A DNA stretch of 64,000 bases from Hetaerina americana (GCA_022747635.1 JAKTNV010000001.1:46074446-46138445), one strand, 5' to 3'. Shown: positions 11,691 through 24,790, counted from the stretch's first letter. Notes: generated by a model not told the origin, from the letters alone. Translations and numbers: made by a program.

Positions 11691-12290
11691 GTATACTACT
11701 TTTAAGTTATTCTGGTCTCGATTTAGATTTAATTATTTTCCCACGAGCAAGTCGCCAATGCGTACTCATCCATACCTACTTTCCTTCCCTCATTTAGCCT
11801 TTCACGTCCTCTCTGCCAACGTTAAGATTTCCATCGCATTTCTCGAAATTTTCATCGCATCCACCCTCCGGCCCCGTTGCCTACCCCTTGTCTCCCTCCC
11901 AGACCCCTCATAAACACTTCTCCACCGCCTCCCCATCCCACCTCTCATTTAATTCCTCCAGCTTTTGGTTCCACCCTTCTCTCTATTCTCCCTCGACGCC
12001 CTCTCACACTTCCTCTCTCTCTCTCACTTTTCATCGCTTCCCCCTCGACCCTCCTTCCCCCTCGCTCCCCTGCAATCCACTCCACGTCCTAAGTGCGCCT
12101 TCCACTCCCACTGACTTGTCCGTTTCAATATCATTCATTCCCACCTCTCTTTATTCCCCTCTCTCGGCACAAACTCCATTCTTTTCCATTCACCACCTTT
12201 CCCATTCTCTCTCTCTCTCTTACTCCCACATCCCCTGCTCTAGCCACCTCCCACGGAAAACGACAATAAATTGCTAGCATGATTTTAAAT
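11691..12290. repeat. C/T-rich simple-sequence block
   Basis: The plus strand is dominated by pyrimidines with (CT)n runs near 12012-12035 and 12210-12230. Frames here give Ser/Pro/Leu repeats and are compositional. This resembles the block at 2540-3180. Confidence 0.6.
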
Positions 12291-12745
12291 GGCGTTTTTG
12301 GATCGTTTTCACTCTGAAACAATTAAATTCGCCCAATACTAAGGTGAATAACGCCGGTGTTAATTAATTAGAGATTTATAAATTTCTATTCAAAAGCATG
12401 AGCGGTGATATGAAAATTAAAAACGACAGACTGACTAATATCTGGATTCATAATTAAATAATATTATATTTTTAGTAGCCTCAATTTATTCATTACGTTA
12501 AATTTTTCACTTTTAGATAATATGTTTACTTCGTAAATTAAACGCTTCCCCATAATATTAATAAAAAGTCACAAAAAAGTCATTGAGGCATCATAGAATT
12601 ATTAATTCATTCCTTCACAACCGATCCCGTGTTAGCTATTTAACTTTTAATCCCTCAGCAATAGTAAACAATGAAACATTATAAAAAGCATCCCAATGCA
12701 CCTAAATGAGATGAATGACTGAGAGAGCAGGTTATGATTTTCTGA
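12291..12745. other. AT-rich DNA
   Basis: I recognise nothing up to the TA target site of the next mariner element. Confidence 0.5.
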
Positions 12746-12747
12746 TA

Positions 12748-13606
12748 CAGGGTGCGTTCATAAAGTAATGCAATTGAATTTCCCGCGTCGCTCCTATTGA
12801 TCGGAGTGAGATTGAATCCCTTGGATTAGGTGGAGGGGACTAAGCTAACCTTTGCCGCGAAATCGGTCTCAGTGCTATCCAAGCTGTAGAAGCGCTAGGA
12901 TGTCAGTTATTGTAAACCTCAGCGCGCCGACCTTGTCACGAAGAAAATAGAATCGATGCTCGAGCAACGTTATGTGATTAAGATTTACGCCCACGATTAA
13001 GTTTCGAGATGGCTACAGGCCTTTAAGGAGGGCCGGGAAGAAGTTAACGACGAACAACGCTCTGGGCGGCCGTCAACCAGCAAAACCGACAAAAATATGG
13101 CTCGTGTTCGACAATTGTTGGACTCTGACCGTCGATTGAGTATCAAGATGGTTGCCAATGAAATGAACTTGCCGTCTACTATTGTGCTTCGGATTGTTAT
13201 TGAAGATTTAGCGATGAGGAAAGTGTACGCCAAGCTCGTGACCAAGGTGTTTACCACAACGCGCTACGAGTCCGCGAGTTCCTGGCCTAATACCAGGTGC
13301 AAACGCTGCCCCCCCCCCTATAGCCCTGACGTCACCCTAACAGACTTATTTTTGTTCCCTCGGATTAAGACAGCCCTGAAATGAACCCGTTTTTCGTTCA
13401 TAGAAAATATCCAATCGGCCGTGACGAATTTCTTGCGAAAAGTCCCCGAAGACGCCTTCCAAGGCGCGTACCAGTCATGGCAGAGTCGCAGGAAAAAATG
13501 CGCAGGGGCCCAAGGACAGTACTTTGAAGAATTTTAAGTGTTTGTGTAAATCTATTCAATAAATTATTTTATAAAAATAATGACACTTCTTATGGAACGC
13601 ACCCTA
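12748..13606 (+). mobile_element. Internally deleted mariner-type transposon (element 1)
   Basis: TA dinucleotides at 12746-12747 and 13607-13608 flank an 859-bp unit. Its ends are inverted repeats: CAGGGTGCGTTCATAA on the left, and TAGGGTGCGTTCCATAA as the reverse complement on the right. The inside keeps both ends of a transposase gene but lacks most of the catalytic core. Full-length mariners are about 1.3 kb, so roughly a third is missing. It is non-autonomous, but its ends are still recognisable. A nested CCCCCCCC run near 13309 marks further slippage. Confidence 0.9.
12956..13537 (+). pseudogene. Broken mariner transposase (element 1)
   Basis: Transposases of this family bind the terminal repeats through an N-terminal paired helix-turn-helix region and cut with a DD34D catalytic triad. 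Here the first region survives as MLEQRYVIK, a gap of about 20 codons with a stop, then AFKEGREEVNDEQRSGRPST and the second HTH (VRQLLDSDRRLSIKMVANEM). After AKLVTKVFTT the sequence jumps, out of frame, to LRVREFLA, so the block with the first two catalytic Asp residues is deleted. The third Asp region (YSPDVTLTDLFLFP) and the C-terminus (GQYFEEF, stop) remain. Frameshifts and the stop make it a pseudogene. Confidence 0.85.
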
Positions 13607-13608
13607 TA

Positions 13609-14563
13609 TGTTCGATTTAAGTTCTGTTCGACATTCTAGGCCATAAAGAGGAATTTAAAGGGAAAAAGGCAAATTGCAACTAATGAGAAATACACTTCAG
13701 TATTTATATATTTCATTAAATGCTTTCTCTTTGATGCTAGGCAGAGTTCGAGTAACCAAAGTTACCGAACCTACGGGTTTACTTGGACCACCAAGGAAGT
13801 AAGATGGCAATATTGGTATAACAGACCAGCCGGATAAAAAGGAGACATTCACTGACATTTAAGTACTCTTCTTACGTCGCACAAGTTACAGCGCAACAAA
13901 AGAAATACCAAGTGCACAAAAAGTTTTCATCGAAATAGTTGTCATCTGCCGCCCATGAAGTATCACTCCGCAGGGTAGAAGAGGATTGACGAGGGTAGAT
14001 TCTCACAAATGTAAAATCACCAAATTCTTATAAAACGTCAAAGCAACTAGTTGAAATTTCATCAATGAAATATAAAGCATAAACTGCTGAAATCAATACA
14101 ACACCCCATCATCTTGTATATCTAGTCAACCATTAACAAATAATGTTTTTAAAGAGAGTTGTCATAATAAAAACTTTATGAAATCGCTTACCACAATTTT
14201 CAACTACATTTATTAGATAATCAACCAATCACGGTGTAAATGAATGTATTATCTACTCGTACATAGATTGTTCTACTTGGTAACTTGTAATTATCTTCTT
14301 GTGTTGCGGAGTACATCTGACTCCGTGATGTTTTGTCAAGGGAGTATATAGGTTATTTTTTTAGAATTATTAATTAGTTAGCATTTTAATTATTTATGGT
14401 ACTTTGTGTCCACTTTCCTTGTATTTAAAAGTTTAATGACGAAGGTTGAAAGTTTTATTATCCATACATGAAAAACCAAACTTATTTCCAAGGTAGCTCT
14501 TTTTTAAGACAACTAGAAGCTTCTAGAAAGCAGCTATTCACTTTTAGCAGTTTTTACTATCAC
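13609..14563. other. AT-rich intergenic DNA
   Basis: No coding or mobile-element signature was recognised. Confidence 0.4.
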
Positions 14564-14671
14564 GACTCGCCCAAAGTGACTAGGAATAAAATATTCACAT
14601 GCTTATTGTGAAACTGAACAATTTAGTGTCGATAATTTCTTGAAATACGTAAAAGTCACTTTGGGCGAGTC
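14564..14671. repeat. 108-bp foldback with perfect 18-bp inverted ends
   Basis: GACTCGCCCAAAGTGACT at 14564-14581 is repeated as its exact reverse complement at 14654-14671, with a 72-bp spacer. An 18-bp perfect GC-containing match in AT-rich DNA is unlikely by chance and suggests a miniature inverted-repeat element. I do not see a matching target duplication outside the repeats. Confidence 0.6.
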
Positions 14672-15880
14672 TGTCTTTTGTGTTTCTCAGTTCAAATTGA
14701 GTTACACTTCGGACGATAAGCGACCTCAAATACGTAATTACTCATATAAATCCTGCGATACATATTCCGTACAACGGCTCCTACGAGGTACGTATGCGAT
14801 CGAGTAAACGCTCATTCTTTCACCTACGACGCGAGACTCGCATTACCATCTACGCGACACGATGGATCGCGAGAACCGGAATTTGTTTGAATACCCTTCT
14901 CGATTTTTCCCTAGTGATTTCTCCAAAAAGAATACGGATGCACCACCCTCCGAGAACAGGAAGACACAAGTTTTTCTTTTATTCCTTAAAAGAGAGAAGA
15001 GACGTGATTTCGCACTCCCCAGGGGAGGGGAGGGTAGAGCGCTCTCGGTTTCCGTGAGGCCGACGCGGCGGTGGTGTGGCAACACCACGGCCCGCTGATT
15101 CCTCGCTCGCATTCCTCCACATCACCTTTCCTTTCCCAGCAGACACATGGATCTCTGTCGGGGTTTTTTGTCCCAGAGTGCGAGGCACACGTCCGTGTGT
15201 GTATGTATACGTAAAATCGAGGGCACGAGAGATGGGAAGAAAGAGCGAACGCTGAATGGTAGGGGGTCGTGATGAGTCGAAGGGCGAAGAGAAGGGATGT
15301 GGAACAGAAGAGGACTGCGCGACGCTTGGATATAGCCCAGAGCTCGCCGTCACATTTTTCTAGAGGTCGAGAGAAGGGGAAAGGGGAGCGGGATTCTGTG
15401 GGGGTGACGAATGAGGGAGAAAGAGTGAGATATGAGGTGGGAGAAAGTGAGGGAAGGGTTCGGGCTCGGCGACGCGACCCAATGGCATATTTGGCGGAGG
15501 TTTGGAGTAACGCCAGGAGATAAAGCCATCGAAAGCGACGATTTTCACGGAAATGAGACCACGGGTTTTATTCCCTCCTTCTCCACATTTCTCCCCCTCC
15601 CACCTCCATTCCATTCTCCACGCCCGACACTGACTGGAGGTAGAGCGGGACGCGATGGATTTTTGTTTTACGCTCCGCCCCTCCCCCAACCCACACGACA
15701 CCCCACATGTGATGACCCGCTTCCGTCGGTGAGCTGCCTACTCTCCCTCCGCGTAAATTTCGTACTTTCCCGGAAACATTTCTAGAAGGCACACAGTGGA
15801 TACGACAAAGCACGCTCGCTGGATGCACGATTCCGCTATATATTTACGAGTTACTGCACGCGGTCGAGAAGGAATGCGTG
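14672..15880. other. CpG-rich block with TATA-like and donor-like sequences at its edge
   Basis: From about 14760 the sequence becomes CpG-rich and G/A-skewed. A TATAAA lies at 14745-14750 and a donor-like GAG|GTACGT at about 14786. Frames on both strands translate to Arg/Ser/Pro/Gly-rich low-complexity sequence. It may be a promoter/first-exon region, but the TATA-to-donor distance is short and no coding exon is identifiable. Confidence 0.3.
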
Positions 15881-18800
15881 GAATGAACTCGGGGAGAAGA
15901 AGTGGAAAAGGGTTCCGAGGAAATGAAATTCAAACTGGATAACGTTCATACCAAGAGGCAATACTATATCCAGGGGGGCGCCGAATGAAGAAACCCAAGG
16001 GAATGAGAAAAGTGTGTAAGTCTGAGAGTATGGATTTCTAATACGTGGAGGGTGAGCGTAAAGCACACCACCCAAAGGGAACGCGTTCGAGGGATTTTGC
16101 CTTTTGCTAAAGATATATACATGATGGTGTAACCGTTAATGTGAAGCAAAAGGTATAAATTACTTTTGCAAATAATTCCACAGCCATCGTGAACGTTGTA
16201 CCTTTAACAAGGAGGAATAATAATTGTGGCTTCATCATCTCCGCCCTCAGGATTCACGCCGTCGCTTAAAAACCCACGTATTCATCCAATGGTTCCGCAT
16301 CATTGTGAAAAATTATTCGACAGAGAAAATTAAATATATCGCAGATAACGGTATCTGATTGGTACCTTCAATGTATTTCTTGAAGTAGCAAGTGGCATCC
16401 AAGATACTCCTCGATGACAACGAACATAAAGAGCAACACGGAAAGGGACGTGAGTTTGTATTTTTTGACTAACTGTTGAGGGTGTCCCCTCGTGACGACG
16501 CCGTCAAGGAATTCAATTTTTAAATGGTTGATTTCGGTTTCACCAAATTGTACCCAATAGTCATTCTAACATCATGAGCTAAAAAGCTCAAGTGAGGAAA
16601 TCCAAAGCCTGCGGTCTTAAATAGCAAACTTTGTTCCTAAACCGTGACGTGAAAAGAGATACATCAAGAACCTTGTGTCTTTTGTTCGAAGAACCATGAA
16701 AACATTTCTTTAAGCTCATTTAAAACTAAACGCTCAATTACTAATTTAAAAAATAGCTAAAGTTTTATGAATTGGCCGGTCACCAGCACACATTTAAGAC
16801 AATATTCCAATGCCGAACATGTTGATTTGCCTTGAAAACGGGAAAGCTTCAATTTGGAGTGATTAAAGTCAGACAGTAGATACATATATCGTTCGGGTCC
16901 TCATGTTATTCTCAATTCAAATAAAATGCTTTGACGAGCCCCTGAGGCAATCCATATCAAGTCCCTCGAGTGTGCCAGAACAAAAAAAATCAAAAGCGTG
17001 GCATCTTCCATTCCATGCCTCACCCACCCCCACGGATTTCTTGCTGCAATGATGAGCTAGATTTGGCCACCAATGGCATTCATTAATGGCCTAAGGAATT
17101 CAAAATCGACCTTTTGCACCGTCACGTTTTGGTGGAGACGTATTCACACAAGCATATATGTGCATTCACTCAGCAGACATCCAGTTAATATACTTCTTTC
17201 AGGGAGAGGGGTGTTTCATTGTCACTCTCTCACTTTTCCCTCGGGACACCCACGTCCCTTTCTCTCCCGTGCACTTCTCTCGCCCTCTTTGACCTTCCCA
17301 TTCGCCCTGATCCTCTATGATGAACCCTCAGCCGAGACAGAGCACTGCTATTAAAGTATGATATTTCAGTTGTTCTGAGGAAGGCAAAATCCAAATCTTT
17401 ATTAAAAATGAAATGACCTTCATTCAAGTTGATAATGTAAAAATTAATAATGTCGACAAATAACGGCGATTTTTTGTTATAATCAAAAATATATTATCAT
17501 TAATTTAGTTAGCAATTATCATTACTGTACTTATATTCCTAAATCATAATGCATGGATACTACTTTCAAATTTGCTAAAGTATTTCTTTTATTCCAAGTC
17601 TTAGTGTAGCTTTTTTTAATTTACACCCTTATTGCCCATGCAAAACTGCGGTACGTCATGTATGAAGAATGCTCATTTTCAACTATTCTCATTCAATATT
17701 TCTTAAGTTTGTTCAGTTTTTGTTTACGTGTTCATAAACTCTAAAAATGAGAGGACTCAAAAGCGATTTCAGTTTTTATTAAACAATACCTTACGGGCTC
17801 TTTACGAGAACAAGAAAATATTTGCTCCATTCTACCTCACAACCTCCTCCTCCGCATAGGTCCACGCCCCTGAATCGCCCATACCACTATGCCTCTCCCG
17901 CATATCCTCTCACTTTTAACACAATGGCGCCGTGGTCATTTCTATTAAAGAGGCTTTCAGCACTGAGTACGTCCGGGTATTCCATCCTTCGCAAGAACAA
18001 GCTTCCCAAAGCAACGCAATGGTAGGAAGAGGAGTAAACCATGGATGAGACGAAAGATTGATAAATAGAACATCGGACTCGATGCTGAAAGTTTTCAATC
18101 GCTTTACATAACTCCGTGATTTTGAAAATAGGATCACACAATCTCCCCAGTAAATGTTATATTTAAGAGCTGTAGTCTCGAACTTTAATCTAGCGGTCAA
18201 ATGACGAATTATGGGAATTGTTAATTACCAAGCTGACTTACACCACGAGTCTCTCTCAAATTATGGAAATGGATATTATCTAGGCATTTTAACTCCGTAA
18301 GTAGCTGGAAATTCCTCTTTTCACAAAGAAGAATTTCCACTGAACATTATTCTAGAAATGAGTCCGGATTAAATACGAAGTCGGAAAACACTCAAGCCAG
18401 AACGATCTCACTCCCTAAACCCTCATTATCCAGCCTAAAACTTCTGTGAACATTGTCGAATACTAATTCCAGTATTCATATAATACCATATGTCGAATAC
18501 TAATTCCGGTAATACTATTCCACGATACAGTGGTATCTGGTTAAGACAGAGGGGGCACAAAAGACGAGTTGGTGCTCACTTAAAAGTAAAAATTTATAGA
18601 GTGAATAAATGAAAGTGAAATTAGTATAAAAGCCAGAGAGGAGGAGTAAGAGAATAGGAAAGGAAAATTGAAACGGGAAATCAAAAAATACCTTCTATTT
18701 TTTTCTTTCATTTCTTTTTTGTTACGTTCCGGCTTGAAATGACAAATAAGAAAATAAGGAAAAATTCAGCCGGAGGCTCATCGTTTAATTGTCATAAAAG

Positions 18801-19276
18801 AGAATACGGAACAAAGTCTCCTACGTATTATACACCCACAATATTATAAATTCGAATGAGAACATTTTAATTAATGATATTATTACTACATGACTTTGCG
18901 GAATCCATTATTTTCATAGCATTAATCTATTTTTTTACCGGGTCTTTCTTTTGCTTTGACTTCGATACGTTATCAGAGCAAATATGAAATTGTGTTACGT
19001 GTACCTTTCAAGTTATTTTCATAATTAAACTTAAAATTTTCATAATAACTTAAAATTTTGCAAAAATGTTCATTTGTCTCTGTTTTGTTCTTTCTTCCTT
19101 ATATTTAAATAGGCCATATAAATTTTCATTTTCAGGGCGCATCAGAAGACTAAAATAACTCGGAAGCCGACGAAAATCTCTTTTGATCGTACAAGACGTC
19201 ACTTCATTGTAGTTCTCAGTCACCTGACTGCGATATAATTTAGCTAAAGAGAAATGAAATGAAAAAAAACATTAGA
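15881..19276. other. Unassigned intergenic DNA
   Basis: Mixed to AT-rich sequence without recognised coding or transposon signals. A near-identical 17-18-bp direct repeat (TGTCGAATACTAATTCC) occurs twice around 18455-18510, and the copies are about 40 bp apart. Short frames at 17073-17354 and 17822-18200 have no supporting features. Confidence 0.4.
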
Positions 19277-20208
19277 AAGGCTCTGTTCCAAAATAAAGTG
19301 GAATAATTTTTTGTCACCAATGCAGATGGCTACAGCAGGGTGATTTGTGGCAGGGAAGCTGATGTGAGATCTTGGGAAAGCAATGCAATCCACGTCAGTT
19401 AACTGTGGGCATTTACAGTGTGCGGGTTACTGCTAGACTGGTCTCCTGCTCGACGGTCACATCACGAATTCACGATACTTCTTTCCATGGAGCAATGATA
19501 AGCGATAAAATGTTACATTAAGCTTAGAAAATTGGGTTCGAAGACCATGATCATTGTTGAGGATGCTTATGGAGAGAAATAAATGTCCCAAGTGATGGTT
19601 GTCTTCTTGCACAGGAAGTTAGTTCTGGGAGGGTAATGAGGAGGTTGACGATGAGGAATGCCCTGGACATCCATCAACAACACAGTGAGATGAAAATGTG
19701 CAAAAAAAAGAGACGCATGCTCAATTTTGATTGACCTCCAAGTGTCAGGATGTTGGCGAAAGAGTGCAATATTCAGAAAACCACAGTGCATTGCATTAAT
19801 ACAGAATATTTTGCCATGAAAAGGTGTGCAAAGATGGTCCCAAGGTCCTGTCAGAAGACCGCTTGTGTGACAATCTTGCCTTGGAGCTTTTGGACCACGA
19901 AGAAAGCGAACCGAATTTTTTAGAATAGATGGCTACTGGTGACGAGATATGGATCTTTGAGCAGGACTCAAGTATAACCCCTTTAAGTGCCATTTTGGAC
20001 CTCTGGATTATGTCAAGGATGCCATGACGAGGTGCCTGAATGAGGGTCTTTTTGATGCCTTACAGGAAGCATACCACAACTGGTGGAGGCACTGGCATTG
20101 GTGTGTCGATACATGCGGGTGCTCTTATGAAGAATTTTAGGGATTCTTACTTATATCGGCAATAAATTTTTCCCCAGATTTATTCCACTTATTTTTGGGA
20201 CGGACCTT
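19277..20208 (+). mobile_element. Old decayed mariner-type transposon (element 2)
   Basis: The inverted ends read AAGGCTCTGTTCCAAAATAA (left) and AAGGTCCGTCCCAAAAATAA (reverse complement of the right end), both followed by GTGGAATAA. The TA target duplication is no longer clean. At ~930 bp it is shorter than a full-length mariner. The decay of the ends and of the coding region makes this one of the oldest mariner copies in the window. Confidence 0.75.
19540..20140 (+). pseudogene. Decayed mariner transposase (element 2)
   Basis: With frameshifts, the translation shows an AT-hook/linker trace (DEECPGHPSTTQ, from the GRPST-type linker), then KRCAKMVP and VLSEDRLCDNLALELLDHEE. The first catalytic Asp motif follows as MATGDEIWIFEQD. 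After that the sequence jumps to the C-terminal tail (DALQEAYHNWWRHWHWCVDT, then YEEF and a stop). The second and third catalytic Asp blocks are missing, and a stop precedes MATGDE. It cannot be functional. Confidence 0.75.
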
Positions 20209-21330
20209 GTGTTCATTGTGAAGATGTTAGAAAAGAATCGACTCAATTGGCTTCCAATTACTCCAATTTAAAGACAGTGGTACCCGCATACAGCTCTTTT
20301 AAATTGAGAGAACGTACTCCTGAACAACCATGGAAAAGATCAAAATTCATGAGAAATTGAAAGGGGGAAATAGCATATCTTTTTAACAGTACGAGGATGA
20401 TTGAACGAAAGGTTTACATTCTTATTTTGAACGCACCAATCAGCAACATTGCTAACCAAGTTTTCGTATTAGTTAAAACAGTTTTAAAACATCGATGAAA
20501 TGGAAAAACGTGTCGATATAGCCAAACATTTTCTGTGACAAAGATACAGTGCACCGTTTTGTGATTGAATCAATCGCGGGAGTCAGTTACTGAATGATAG
20601 CTCTTTTTATTTAATCACGCGTTAACTCTTTTTAAACATCCGGAAAATCATCCGTTCTGACGGATGCATCATCAAATACAACTAAATCTACTTTTAATGA
20701 TATTGAGAAATAATCTGAAGGGAGCACTTTAATGCAGCACGAAATCCTTTTATAAATACACATCGTCCATTTCCGAACATATTCTGTACTAGTTAAGTGA
20801 CTAATACTGGGAAAAACCAAATTCTATGAGAAAAATGAGTTACTCCGACGCAAAGACTACCTCACATCATTCAAGATTCAGATATGCTCTCTGGAAATAT
20901 GTTTTTATTTTTTGAATACTCATTACCTATTTCTTTTTTTCCAGAGAACCTTCCGAAGTATTCAAGGTGGGTTTAAGTGAATTTAAGTTAGAGGCACTAC
21001 CACACGTACATATTTTTCAGATATTTCTTTAATAATATGTACCTGATTCTACGCTCAGATTCGACTTCTACCAAAATGATTAGCTTTAAACCGAGAGGCC
21101 TAAATCAGACTCTATCATTAAGGAAAATGTCATCAAAAGGCTTTGAAGAAGGAAACAGTGACAACACGAAGACGATTAGGCTGAATATCAAACGGAAGCA
21201 AAGCACCGCATCCAAATGATACTCAATTCGAGGTCGAACTGCGGGCACTCCCGATCAATCTTCACAGACAAACGGAAAAAAAACACAAAACACGTGGAGG
21301 AAATGGTGTTTTCTTTGATTTGCGAAAAAA
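20209..21330. other. AT-rich DNA with a possible microexon
   Basis: No gene was recognised. A strong polypyrimidine/AG acceptor (CCTATTTCTTTTTTTCCAG) ends at 20944, followed only 22 nt later by AAG|GTGGGT. This is listed as a finding, not as a gene. Confidence 0.3.
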
Positions 21331-22210
21331 ATGTATAATCAGAAGCCTTCCCTTCGAGGGAAAGTCCCCCCCCTCTCCGGGTAAGGGAGAAATCCAGCAC
21401 CCCATACCAAATGGCGTCCCCGATTTTTCCTCTCTCCGCCCCATAACCCCCTCCGAAAACCTCCACCACGCACACACACCCCCGCCCTCGAGAGGAGGAG
21501 GAGACTAAAAATCGCTCACTGTATAGGAATAGAAGATGGATGATCCGTAATGCCGTAGTGATGGGAGAAGGAGGAAAGGGAGAGAGGAATGAGCGCCAGG
21601 GGGAACGAGAGGCGGGATGCGTATACAGAGATCGGCGGACGGAAGAGTCGTGAGTTGCCCTCCCCTCGATCGATGGCCTCCTATGTCTCTCCCTCCCGAT
21701 TACACCCTCTTTCCCCTTCCCATACCCCCATCTCCCACCCTTAACGATATCTTTAGGACTCTTCATCACGTGCATCATGGTTCGACGGCTTAAGCTGGAT
21801 GCTCTTCTAAAAAAAGCGATTGGCATTTGCCACGACAGCCTTACGCGGGCCGGAACCAGCACGGGCACGAATGTACGAAGACGGGGAATAAAATAAGTAA
21901 ATATGTAATCGAATGAAAGTGGGTTGCACGATGAATTGGGCGGAGATTGGAAAGGAAAAGAAGGATAAAAGAGACGAGGGGAGGATGGAGGGGAAAGCGT
22001 ACTACGAATGGAAAGTTGGCAATAGTTTACTCTCATCTTCTGTTGGCGAGGAAAATTCTAAGCAAACGACCCACTTCGTTCCTTGCATACAGTAACGCTT
22101 GAATCCCGAGATGCATTCGGGGCATTTCTGGCCGAGAGTGGGGTGGAAGAGAGCGAGGAAGAGGCGGCATAAACAGGAGAATGGACATGACTCGGGGAGC
22201 GGAGACGAAG
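21331..22210. other. CpG-rich block
   Basis: GC-rich, with strand asymmetry switching from C-rich to G/A-rich. The 282-codon minus frame spanning it is Ser/Arg/Pro/Phe-rich without a domain, and its ends run into AT-rich DNA. I treat it as compositional. Promoter function is possible but not shown. Confidence 0.4.
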
Positions 22211-23823
22211 AATGACAAATCGACAGTATTAGAGTGAACGGTTTTATAGGCGGAGAAAACTATGCATTAGGATAAGAGAGTCGTCTGGCTGCATAAAAAA
22301 GCTCATTAGAATGAAAGTAAGGGGAAAAAATAGAGAACCTTGTGGATCACCCGCTAACAGAAGTGTGCAATGGAAAGTTGTGGTGAGTTAGGACATGAGT
22401 GAGAGCGATGGAGATGTGTTCGCATACCACTTCGATCGCTGATGGCGTAGTCTTGAGTGAAAAAATGCGACTCGCATTACATGGATCACGGATAAATCAT
22501 TCATCTTCCAAGTGCAATCATCAACGATGGTTTAAAAATCGTATATTAAATCCTTTTGAATTTATTTATCAACATTGTAGGAAATCACAATGTAGAATCC
22601 TGGACGATCACGATGAATAGGAATGCACTATATTAATACGTAGGATTGAGAATATTTAGCATCTTTCCCTAGATTATGATAGCATCGCTTATATCAGCTA
22701 GATGTGTTAGCCATACAGAGTGAATCTTATCTATGATCAATCAACAATCTTTTCCTCAGAAAGACCTGGCTACGATGTAACGAGGAAGTGTAGCAGGGCA
22801 AAATTAAGGATGTGTATATATGCAATGGGAATACGAGCTTTAAAAATTTGAAGGAAATACACCAAATACGTTTATGCCAATCGTTTATACATCATTTCCC
22901 CTTGATGGATTCATGAAGCTGAACCAGATATCTAGAAGCCAATTGGTGAAAATAAAGACAATTTTTATAAAGTTCAGAACCTGGAAATTCTAATTGAAAA
23001 AAATCTGCATTACTTCGACTTAGAATTAGTATTCAGTTATTTTCCTCCTGCACAAAGCAAACCTACTTCTTATGAATAATGTAAATTATCATCTAAATAT
23101 AGCATAATTATTTATGATATTTTCAGCAACATCCATGGTATTGGATAAAAATTCCAGTAGGCCGCTGTAAGGATATTTAAAGTTAGACTTCGTCAAAATT
23201 ACATAAGCATTAAGGAAATGTGAAAATGTTCTTATCGATGACCAGAAATGGTATGAAGATGACAGAAGACACAAAAAGTGGGTGGCCATTGATCACACAT
23301 AAGTATTGATTACGCATAAGTATTAATCGTCGCAATTAGTGACGACTGATACTTATGTGTAATTAATATAAATACGCGTGCATGAAATTGCAATTTATCG
23401 TTCATTAACCCTTACAAGACCACAATTTTCATAGCCTATTGCCAGAACTACCCTATTACTTCACAATGCGAATACGCATCTCTTATACGCTAATGCGATC
23501 TCTCACGAAAGTTAAATCAGCGTCAATAAACGGCCAAAGGACTTCCAATTGGGAAGGGTGGGAAAATTAAAATTAACAAACACATTTTTTGTCGGATAAA
23601 GAGAAAAGAGAAATGAAAACCAAACGCGTGGGAAGACAAGATAGACCTAATATACAGTCCAATTAAAATTTTAAATTTGTAAGAAGACTGCATTCTGAGT
23701 CATAAGCGAGATAATACCTCCAGAGAACTACCTCAACTTCAACTATTAAAGGAAGTACGAGAGCGGGAATCGGAGCGGACACAAGGATGCCCCAGTAAGT
23801 CCTCGGCTAATTAGGTTATTTCT
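22211..23823. other. AT-rich DNA with a short inverted repeat
   Basis: ACACATAAGTAT near 23296 is repeated as ATACTTATGTGT near 23350. A third related motif, GCATAAGTATTAATC, sits between them, with a small CGTCGC...GTGACG hairpin at the centre. I recognise nothing else. Confidence 0.4.
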
Positions 23824-24790
23824 TTGCATTCCTCACCTCATCAAAGAAATCCTCTATTTTCCTCTTATACCCACCCCTCGGCCCTCCACCTTTATATAAA
23901 CTCCGACAGAGTCCCTCGGACTCATCCACCATCGCCACTCAACTCGGCCAGCCGTTCACTATTTCGGGCAGACGACAAAACCCCTTCCCCGATATTTCTC
24001 TCCAAATGCCCCTTCCATTCAGCGCTCCCTCACTCGCAGTCTCCGTCCCTCCCTCGGGGGGTCGTCGACAAGTTTTCCCCTCCCTCCACCTCCTTCACTG
24101 CCTCCCACCCAAAACATCCCCACTTCTCCCACCCTCACACCCCTTCTCTCCCTCCCCCCACCACTGACACTACTGACGCTGACGGCGTTTCAAACCTCCC
24201 GGACGAGTTGAAAAGGAAGGCTGTAAAATTAATTAGAAGAGGTAATTAAGGCAAGAGGCGATGAGGAAGGAGGGATGGTTTTACGGAGAGAGAGGGAGAA
24301 AAGGAGAGAAAAGAGGAGACAAAGAGGAAGAGAGAGTGAATGAAGAGGGCCAAACGGAGGAAAAGGGTGAAGACAGACGGGCGGTAGTGGAGGGGTGACC
24401 TGGACGGAGGTGGTGACGAGTCTTTGGTGAAAGGTTTCGGAGGGAGGGATGAAGTGGGGGGGGTTTCGGAGTTCCAGGGGCAAGGGCAAAGTGAGAGAGG
24501 TGTTGGGGTCGGCCGTGAGAATTGTGCGTGGAAAAGGCGTGATGGATGGTGGAAGAGGGGACAGTGGGCGCGAGAAAGACGGAAAGGGAGGAAGGTGGGA
24601 CCACGGGGTGAGGACCGACACTCCGATAAAGTGGGAGGGAGGCCACGGCCGCGGTGAAGAGAGAATGAAGGCGCGTGGGGATTGGCGAAGGGACGGGACT
24701 ACTACGCAAGGAGGAAGAAGACAGGATGAAGGCGGAGATGGTGGTGGCCGTGACGCCTTCCGACTCCCCGTCCCCACTCAACTTTGACCG
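23824..24790. other. Bipartite CpG-rich block with strand-switching skew
   Basis: From 23824 to about 24190 the plus strand is C/T-rich, and from about 24240 to 24780 it is G/A-rich. Open frames of up to 182 codons occur on both strands in several registers with Ser/Pro/Leu or Gly/Arg/Lys repeats, so no frame is favoured. The switch in skew at about 24200 may mark a divergent promoter or replication-related asymmetry, but that is speculative. Confidence 0.4.

Noticed and set aside
21188..22036. 282-codon minus-strand frame
   Set aside because: Low-complexity translation across a CpG-rich block running into AT-rich ends, no splice or start context and no recognisable motif.
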